From Capra hircus (lineage: Eukaryota; Chordata; Mammalia; Artiodactyla; Bovidae): a stretch of DNA of 64,000 nt. Both the position numbers and the translations under genes were made by a program. Of this stretch, positions 57,341 through 64,000 are shown piece after piece. Under the pieces are notes generated by a model. The model was not told the origin of the DNA. It saw only the letters and a program-made list of their open reading frames with translations, and made no database searches. Each line of letters starts with the position of its first letter. Position 1 is the first letter of the stretch. The stretch spans positions 10,372,001 to 10,436,000 of the forward strand of contig NC_030813.1 of the NCBI RefSeq assembly GCF_001704415.2. Direction: 5' to 3'.

Positions 57341-58007
57341 CATTCACATCATACACAATTATTTTATATTTAACACAACTAACATTTATGCTTCTGCACT
57401 ACTACTAACCAAACCGCAGACCTGAGTCTTATAACAGATTTTTTACATATATCTTCTTTACGTCCTGGAATTCAATCTAGGATACGACATTGTTTTCAGT
57501 CATCACATCTCCATAGTCTTAATCTGTGAGAGTTTCTCTATCTTTCCTTGTTTTTCCTGACCTTGGCACGTTTATAGAATATTAGTTAGGCGTTTTGTGG
57601 AATATCCCTCAAATTCAGTTTGAAATACCCAGAAAGATGTGCCCTTTCTCTTAAATTATAGTAGAGGATACCTGATATCAGCACAACTTGTTGCTGATGA
57701 TATTGATCTTCATCTCTTGACTAAGGTTGTGTCCTTCAGGTTTCTTTACTTTAAGGTAACTATATTTCAGTTTTCATATCCAATTCATTGGGAGCAAGTC
57801 ACTAAGTCCAGCATATATTCAAGGAGAGGTAATTAAGCTCTATCTCCTGGAGGATAAAAATATAGAATATCTGTAAGATTATGGTAAAACCACCACAAAT
57901 ATTAATGAATGTTTTTAAAATGATACTTTGAGACTATTTAAATATATTTATTTGTAAAGTTTATAGATTTGGGGGGAGGTTCCTACACAGATAGTTATGA
58001 CTTCTAT
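57341..58007. other. AT-rich intergenic sequence
   Basis: No gene or assigned repeat is seen. Confidence 0.4.
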
Positions 58008-58670
58008 GAAGGGGGAAGTAGTTTTATTTCTACTTTTCCAAGAGGGCGTTTCATTTCTTTTTCTTGATTTATGAAAATTACCAATCTTTCTAGTAAAATT
58101 GAAGTGCTGCAAGTGTTCCTGCCTTGCTCTTGATCTTAGGGAGAAAACATCTAGTTTCTCACCATTCTTTTTGTCTTTTTATGTTTTCTTGTAGATGTCT
58201 TTTACTAGGTTACAAGATTTATCATCTATTCAAACTTAGAAGAGAATTTTTTATCTTAAATAAATCTTGAATTTTATTGAAGCTTACTTTTGTATTAACT
58301 GATGAAATTATGAGTTTCTTATTCAGTCTGATAGCATGGTGAAATAACATCAACTGACTTTCAAATATTGAGTCAACTTTGCATTATTTGAATGAACTCC
58401 ATCTTGTTATGCTATATTATCTTCTTAATGTATTGCTGGATTCAGATTGCTAATATTTTGTCAATTGCTAATATTTTGCTTCTACATTCATAAGTGATAT
58501 TGGTCTCTAATTCTGTTATGGTAATGTGTTTGCTATTAGAACAATGCAGACCTCATAAAATAAGCATGAAAGTATTCTCGCTTCTATTTCCTGAAAAACT
58601 TTACAAAAATTGGTATTCCTACCTTCCATCCCTTGTGCTATGGAATTCATATATTTCAGTCTTGTGTACA
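58008..58670 (-). mobile_element. Old L1M ORF2 fragment, minus strand
   Basis: Antisense blocks GCTCTTGATCTTAGGGAGAA, TAGTTTCTCACCATTC, CTTCTACATTCATAAGTGAT, ATTGGTCTCTAATTCTGTTA, AGACCTCATAAAATAAGCAT and TTTACAAAAATTGGTATTCC follow L1 ORF2 order. It is old and highly diverged. Confidence 0.72.
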
Positions 58671-58779
58671 TTACATATACATGCTGCATTGTTTCTCTTA
58701 TTGCTTTAACCAATCAGCTATCTTTTACGGTAACAAAAAGTAAGGGAAAATGATGTTTAACTTTTATTTATTCCATGTT

Positions 58780-58980
58780 GGGCTTCCCTTGTGGCTCAGC
58801 TGGTAAAGAATCCACCTGCAATTTGGGAGACCCAGGTTCAGTCCCTGAGTTGGGAAGATCCCTGGAGAAGGGAAAGGCTACCCACTCCAGTATTCTGGCC
58901 TGGAGAATTCCGTGGACTAGTCCACGGGTCGCAAAGAGTCGGACACGACTGAGCGACTTTCACTTTCGCTTCACTTTCAC
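58780..58980 (+). mobile_element. Bov-tA SINE, plus strand, with internal deletion
   Basis: A 13-bp duplication TTTATTCCATGTT at 58767-58779 and 58981-58993 marks the ends. The B box is AGGTTCAGTCCC. A deletion of about 24 bases in the body joins GGAC to AGTCC and creates a perfect 18-bp palindrome at 58910-58927. The tail has an extra TTCGCTTCACTTTCACTT. Confidence 0.94.
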
Positions 58981-58993
58981 TTTATTCCATGTT

Positions 58994-60050
58994 TGGTAGT
59001 CTTCATTTCTCTATGTAGATCAATCTTTCTGACCACACTGTATCATTTCTACCTGAAGATATTATTTTAATATTTCTTACAGAACAGGTCTTCAAAAACC
59101 CCATTTCTGACCAATATTTCCACAGGGTATTAGGATACTCAGTTCTAAGAGCTGTTTTGAATATTGTTTGTACTTTAATGGTATCACTCATTTTTTGCTT
59201 GCATAGTTTCTGATAAGAGGTTTTCTATAGTTGTTACACTTACTCCTTTTTAGGTAATATGTATTTTATGTTAATTAGAATGATATGCATTGGTTTAGAG
59301 TTTTTGTTTGTTTCTTTTGATTCTGCTTGATGTTCTCTGAGCTTCTTGGTTTTATAGATAGGTATCTGTCACTAAAAGAACTGTTAGCCATTATTTCTTC
59401 ACATTTTTTCTCCCCATTTTTCTCTTTTCTCTTTCTGAGATTTCAGTTTGTCTGTTGACCTCTGCTATGGTCACACAGTTGTTGGATGCACTATACTTCT
59501 GCCCACCCCATTTCTCTTTGCATTTCAGATTGAATAATTTCTAATAACCTATTTTTCAACTTACTGATTTCTTACTTGAACCTACTGATGAGCTCATCAA
59601 AGGTATGTTAATATGTCTCTGATTTCTAACATTTCTGTTTGATATTTTCTAATGATTTTCACCTCTGCTGAAATTACCTGTCTGATCTTGCATGCTGTCT
59701 TTCATGTCCATTGTAGCCTTTATATATGTATTTACTTAATTTAAACTCTCTGTCTCATAGTTCTAATATCTTTGTAATATCTGAGTCTGGGTCTTTTTAT
59801 TCTTTTTTTATTTTCTGACTGTGATTTTCTTGCTTTTTTTACATCATATAAATTTTAGTTGAAATTCAGCCATATTGTATGGGATAGATAGAAGCTAAGA
59901 TAAATATTATTTTATGCATAAAGATGAGTATGCTATCCTCCTGATTAGCCTTTGGTGGGGTTTTTGTGTTCATGTAGTCAGAAATTGAGCTGGGATTAAA
60001 TGTTTTTTGCTTAATTGACATTACATCTCATCTGATTCTAGATTTTCCCT
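58994..60050 (-). mobile_element. Old L1-type sequence, minus strand
   Basis: Antisense blocks ATTTCTTACAGAACAGGTCT, CTTGATGTTCTCTGAGCTTC, AGCCATTATTTCTTCACATT, TTCAGATTGAATAATTTCTA and TCAGCCATATTGTATGGGAT resemble a non-coding part of old L1/HAL1-type elements. The assignment is by sequence type from memory. Whether it belongs to the same insertion as 58008-58670 is unclear. Confidence 0.5.
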
Positions 60051-60809
60051 TTGTTGTTCTAAACAGAGATACTCCGTTGCTTGCAACTTCCCCAAATGAA
60101 TTCTGCTTTTGTTTTTACTTGATGCTTCTTAGCATGGTGACAGATATGAGGTAGGGAAGTCAGTCTCTGATATTCGGAGTAAGCCTCAGTCCTAAGAAGG
60201 GTTTGCGAGTTTTGGACTTCACCATTGTTCCTATCCATACTCCAGAAGTAACCCTGGGCAAAGGGGATAAACCTGATCCTTCAAGTATAATGTTTTCAGC
60301 CTTTCTCCCTTCCTTCCTTACTTCTTTCTCTCTCTCTTTGTTTTGTTTAATTGCTAGTCCCCTCCCTCCTGCTGCGATGGGTTTATACTTTTGTTCCAAC
60401 TTACTATTTGGTTTCCATTTTCCCTGCACTGTAAAGCTCTTTGTTTTCTAGGGTAGAGAAGATGGATAAAGATATATTTTCAGTGGTCTCTGCTATTCTG
60501 CTCCCTGACTCCAGTGGGTATCCACCAGTGTCCCAGGCTGCTTTCTCCCTTGGCATTCTCCCTATAAGCAAAGTATGCTGTTCCATATGGGAAAAAAGGA
60601 AAATGGATCTAGGATTATTTTGGCAGTAGCTGTTATTTCTGTCCACAGCACCACAGGGAAAACTTTTTCAAGACTCTCACCCACATTTCCTGTGAATCTC
60701 TTGGGGTCCTTGAAGAAAAGTTTTTAAGGTAGTGAAAATTTCCCTATTTCTGTGATTCCCAGGAGCTTCATGTACCCAGCTAGTCCACAATCAATCTTTA
60801 TCAGTTTTT
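60051..60809. other. Unassigned sequence with a CT-rich tract
   Basis: TTCCTTCC/TCTCTCTC lies at 60307-60340. The short frames on both strands here (60203-60451 and 60404-60646) have no recognisable domain. Confidence 0.4.
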
Positions 60810-60821
60810 AAAAACATTTCT

Positions 60822-61533
60822 CATAGAAGATGAAAGAGGAGAGTGAAAACCCTGGCTTAAAACTCAACATTCGAAAAACTAAGATCATGACATCCAATCC
60901 TATCACTTCATGGCAAATAGATGAGTAAAGAGTGACAGACTTTTTTTCCTTGGATTCCCAAATCACTGTGGATGGTGACTACGGCCCTGAAATTAAAAGA
61001 TGCTTGCTCCTTGGAAGAAAAGCTATGACAAAACTAAACAGCGTATTAAAAAGCAAAGACATCACTTTGCTGTCAAGGGTCCATATAGTCAAAGTTGTGG
61101 TTTTTCCAGTAGTCATGTATGGATGTGAGAGTTGGACCATAAAAACAGCTGAGCTCCAAAGAGTTGATGCTTTTGAACTGTGGTGTTGGAGAAGACTCTT
61201 GAGAGTCCCTTGGACTGCAAGGAAATTAAACCAGTCCATCCTCAAGGAGATCAGTCCTGCATATTCATTGGAAGGACTGATGCTGAAGCTGAAGCTCCAA
61301 TACTTTGGCCACCTGATGCAAAGAGCCGACTTCTTGGAAAAGACCCTGATGCTGGGAAAAATTGAGTTCAGAAGGAGAAGAGGATCACAGAGGATGAGAT
61401 GGTTTGATGGCATCACTGACTCACAGGACAGAGTTTGAGTGAACTCCAGGAAGTAGTTAAGGAAAAGGAAGGCTGGCATGCTGCAGTCATGGAGTCACAG
61501 AGTCAGACATGACTGAGTGACTGAACAACAGCA
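60822..61533 (+). mobile_element. BovB LINE 3' end, plus strand
   Basis: A 12-bp duplication AAAAACATTTCT at 60810-60821 and 61534-61545 marks 712 bp. It starts at GATGAAAGAGGAGAGTG, after the YADD region. The plus frame 60932-61438 carries VMYGCESWTIKTAE and LWCWRRLLRVPWTARK. The end is GTGACTGAACAACAGC, so the terminal CTGAACTGA repeat is altered. Confidence 0.93.
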
Positions 61534-61566
61534 AAAAACATTTCTAGCTGAATCCTACTTGTGTAT

Positions 61567-61832
61567 TGCTGCTGCTGCTAAGTCGCTTCAGTCATGTCCA
61601 ACTCTGTGCAACCCCATAGACGGCAGCCCACCAGGCTCCCCCGTCCCTGGGATTCTCCAGGCAAGAACACTGGAGTGGGTTGCCATTTCCTTCTCCAATG
61701 CATGAAAGTGAAAAGGGAAAGTGAAGTTGCTCAGTCGTGTCCGACTCTTAGCGACCCCATGGACTGCAGCCTTCCAGGCTCCTCTGTCCATGGGATTTTC
61801 CAGGCAAGAGTACTGGAGTGGGGTGCCATTGT
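61567..61832 (+). mobile_element. Bov-A2 SINE dimer, plus strand
   Basis: A CTG head of four triplets, then two well-preserved units joined by ATGCATGAAAGTGAAAAGGG. The second unit ends at GGGGTGCCATTG. It lies 22 bases after the preceding BovB duplication. No clear duplication of its own is seen. Confidence 0.92.
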
Positions 61833-62923
61833 AACATCCAGTAAAATCTGTTCCAGGTAGCAGATTCTCAAGTTTTTTATTCTCCCTGTAGGTACTTACT
61901 TTTCTCCAAATTTAAATTTTTTAATTTTTTTTTTTTTTTTTTGCTTGTGACTTCAGTTGTCTAATGACTGCAGGGGAAATTTGTGAATCTTTTTCCTTAT
62001 TATGTGGAGCAACACAGTAACACTCTTTCAAGCATTCTGTATCTACAAGCTGAAACAATATATCCCTTGGAGACTTTTGATTTTGTTCAGTCACTATGTT
62101 CAAATTTAATCTTAAAAATTATTCAGAATACCTTTCTTATGTTAAAAGACTTTTGTTAACAACAAATTGTTGAGTTTTACAGAGTTTATAAGCAGAAGAT
62201 TTTGAGATATCCGTATACAAAAATATGCACTTAAGATGTTTTCTACAATTAGGAAAACCTGCAGTAGTAGCCTGCTCTTCCTTTTCCAAGTATTTGACAT
62301 AGAAAACATGAAAAGACTTAGGTCACATTGATGGGAGTTTAAAAAATCTACTTTATATAAAGTACTGTGGATAATACCTCAGTCAAAGAATAGATGTACA
62401 TTAAACTGTTGAAGTCATTATCATTACTAACACAAATGTCATAAAATTCATCTGCAGAGGTTTTAGATTAAAACTTCTACAAGAGCCACCCTAAGAATTA
62501 CATTCTATGACTACAAGATGAATAGTTTTGCACTGAAGTCTGCCCAATGAGCATTTTGAAATGGCTTATAACAACAATGTACAACTGGTTATATAGTGGT
62601 GCCTAATAGATGTATCTATTGTGTTCTTTTCACTGTTTAGAGCTCTTTGAAACAGACACACACACAATTATATGGTCGTTATCTTAAATTAATTGCTAAA
62701 AAATGTGGTGAGATAAAAATACAAAAGAATTAGAGAGAATTCATATTTTTTCTTCTGCTGCAGATATTAAATTATGAGCTCACAGAAGAGACATATTCAG
62801 TTGATCATCATTACTAATGAATTCCTACTATAAGCAAGGTATTTATAACCCTAAAATTAATATTCACAGTGTTTTCAAGGACATTTGCAGGTATATGTAG
62901 AGTAGCAAAAACTTTGGTCACCT
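61833..62923. other. AT-rich intergenic sequence
   Basis: A T run is at 61925-61942. No gene or assigned repeat is seen. Confidence 0.45.
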
Positions 62924-62932
62924 TAAGCTCAT

Positions 62933-63145
62933 ATAAGTGTCTTCCCTATAGCTCAGATGGTAAAGAGTCTGCCTGAAGTGCAGGAGACCCGGGTTCAACC
63001 CCTGAGTTGGGAAGATCCTCTGGAGAAGGGAATGGAAATCCACTCCAGTATTCTTGCCTGGAGAATCCCGTGGATAGAGGAGTCTAGTGGACTACAGTCC
63101 ATGGGATCACAAAGAGTTGGACACGACAGCAACTGTCACTACTAA
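62933..63145 (+). mobile_element. Bov-tA SINE, plus strand
   Basis: A 9-bp duplication TAAGCTCAT at 62924-62932 and 63146-63154 marks the ends. The head is GTCTTCCCTATAGCTCAGATG, the B box GGGTTCAACCCC. The body is complete, ending ACACGACAGCAACTGTCAC. Confidence 0.93.
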
Positions 63146-63249
63146 TAAGCTCATGCTCCCAGCCGAGAGGCCACACAAAGCAGTTATTTCCATTCTCATA
63201 CAGAAATGAGTAGAGAGTGGAAATGGTGGGGGCAGTGGAGTACAAGAAA

Positions 63250-63335
63250 CTCTTGGCCTACTTGGCCTTAGACAAGTCACATAAAGCATCTAAACCTTGT
63301 TTCCTCATTTGTAAAACTATATATATATACTACCA
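63250..63335 (+). repeat. MIR fragment, plus strand
   Basis: GCCTTAGACAAGTCACATAAA followed by CCTTGTTTCCTCATTTGTAAA matches the MIR core (CTTGGGCAAGTCACTTAACC ... TTTCCTCATCTGTAAAATG). Confidence 0.72.
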
Positions 63336-64000
63336 GGATAAATTAGTTTTAGAATTTAAGATTATAATCTGTGTGAGACAAGAATGTACAGATGTAGGTA
63401 TACAGATATGGATATATGATGTTTCCTGGGAGTAATGCTCCAATATTCAGTGTTCACAGTAAATTTATAGAACACAAACCCCACAAATGAGAAGGCTTGC
63501 TATATATCACCATGAAAAACAAAATTTGTGACTTAAGTATGTATATGGTGAGAAGACACATCTCTCTTAAGTAAGACTTCACAGTCAAGAAAGAACTATA
63601 TATTTATAAATACAAGCAAGCATAGGAAGCAGGGTGAAGAACAGCAAGAAAAAAAATTATGTGCGAGGTCAAGCCACTTTTATCCAATATGCTGGACAAT
63701 TCAGAGGAGCAAAAGTTTCTAACCAAGGGAATAAGTGCTGAAAGCGATGTTAAATGGAGTGTTAATCTGGAAACAGTATAAAAGTTATCTTTCTGGCAAA
63801 TGAAGAAAGACAGATTGGAGAATATTGTTCTAACAAGTCAAATAGAAAAAAAATGAATCCAACAAAGAAAATTTGATAAGTAATCTGATTGGAGGTGAAG
63901 CAGTAATAGGAGTAAAACTAATGCTAAAATTGTGATCCAGAGTGATTAGAAAGAGTAGTAATGATCTTGATAGAACTGAGAATTTAGAGAGCAGAGCAGG
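63336..64000. other. AT-rich intergenic sequence to window end
   Basis: No gene or assigned repeat is seen. Confidence 0.4.

Noticed and set aside
60160..60646. Overlapping 80-89 codon frames on both strands
   Set aside because: The frames overlap each other on opposite strands with no recognisable domain; part is a CT-rich tract.

Overview
The window is non-coding mammalian DNA from a ruminant, most likely a bovid such as cattle, sheep or goat. I cannot choose the species from sequence alone. The evidence is the repeat content: many BovB (RTE-clade) LINE copies, tRNA-Glu-headed Bov-tA SINEs, dimeric Bov-A2 SINEs with CTG heads, ruminant L1 3' ends and a class-II-type ERV LTR. Under them lies an older mammalian layer of L1M, MaLR LTRs, MIR and L2-like repeats. 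The AT-rich background has no convincing intact host gene. Nearly every open frame falls inside a retroelement copy or its antisense.

Layout. 1-6.5 kb: a three-unit Bov-A SINE, a Bov-tA, a 5'-truncated BovB, then a BovB insertion whose 5' half is inverted and still carries a 353-codon open reverse-transcriptase frame. 6.9-8.2 kb: a solo LTR with 6-bp target duplication, set in older unassigned sequence. 9.4-12.6 kb: a nearly full-length but decayed BovB. 13.2-14.5 kb: a mirror-symmetric SINE cluster. 15.2-16 kb: a BovB tail. 17.7-22 kb: two copies of one old mammal-wide repeat with Bov-tA and Bov-A2 inserts. 22.3-27.9 kb: BovB, L1 and Bov-A2 insertions. 28-34 kb: a MaLR LTR, then an old L1 broken by a young, 5'-inverted L1 and a Bov-tA, then another L1 ORF2 piece. 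37-40.5 kb: a 2.3-kb BovB and a duplicated microsatellite block. 40.9-45.6 kb: L1 and Bov-tA pieces. 45.6-50.7 kb: the longest stretch free of ruminant-lineage insertions, containing a candidate orphan exon at 47985-48083. 50.4-64 kb: MaLR LTRs, BovB pieces, L1M, Bov-tA and Bov-A2.

Relations between elements. Bov-tA and Bov-A2 share their 3' sequence with the BovB tail and are known to be mobilised by BovB machinery. MIR likewise depended on L2. Many insertions still have recognisable target-site duplications (TSDs) of 7-16 bp, which fix their borders and show nesting order. I found no CRISPR array, operon, tRNA/rRNA gene or undescribed multi-gene system. The most useful leads are the orphan exon candidate, the two twin-priming structures, the Bov-A trimer and the symmetric SINE cluster.
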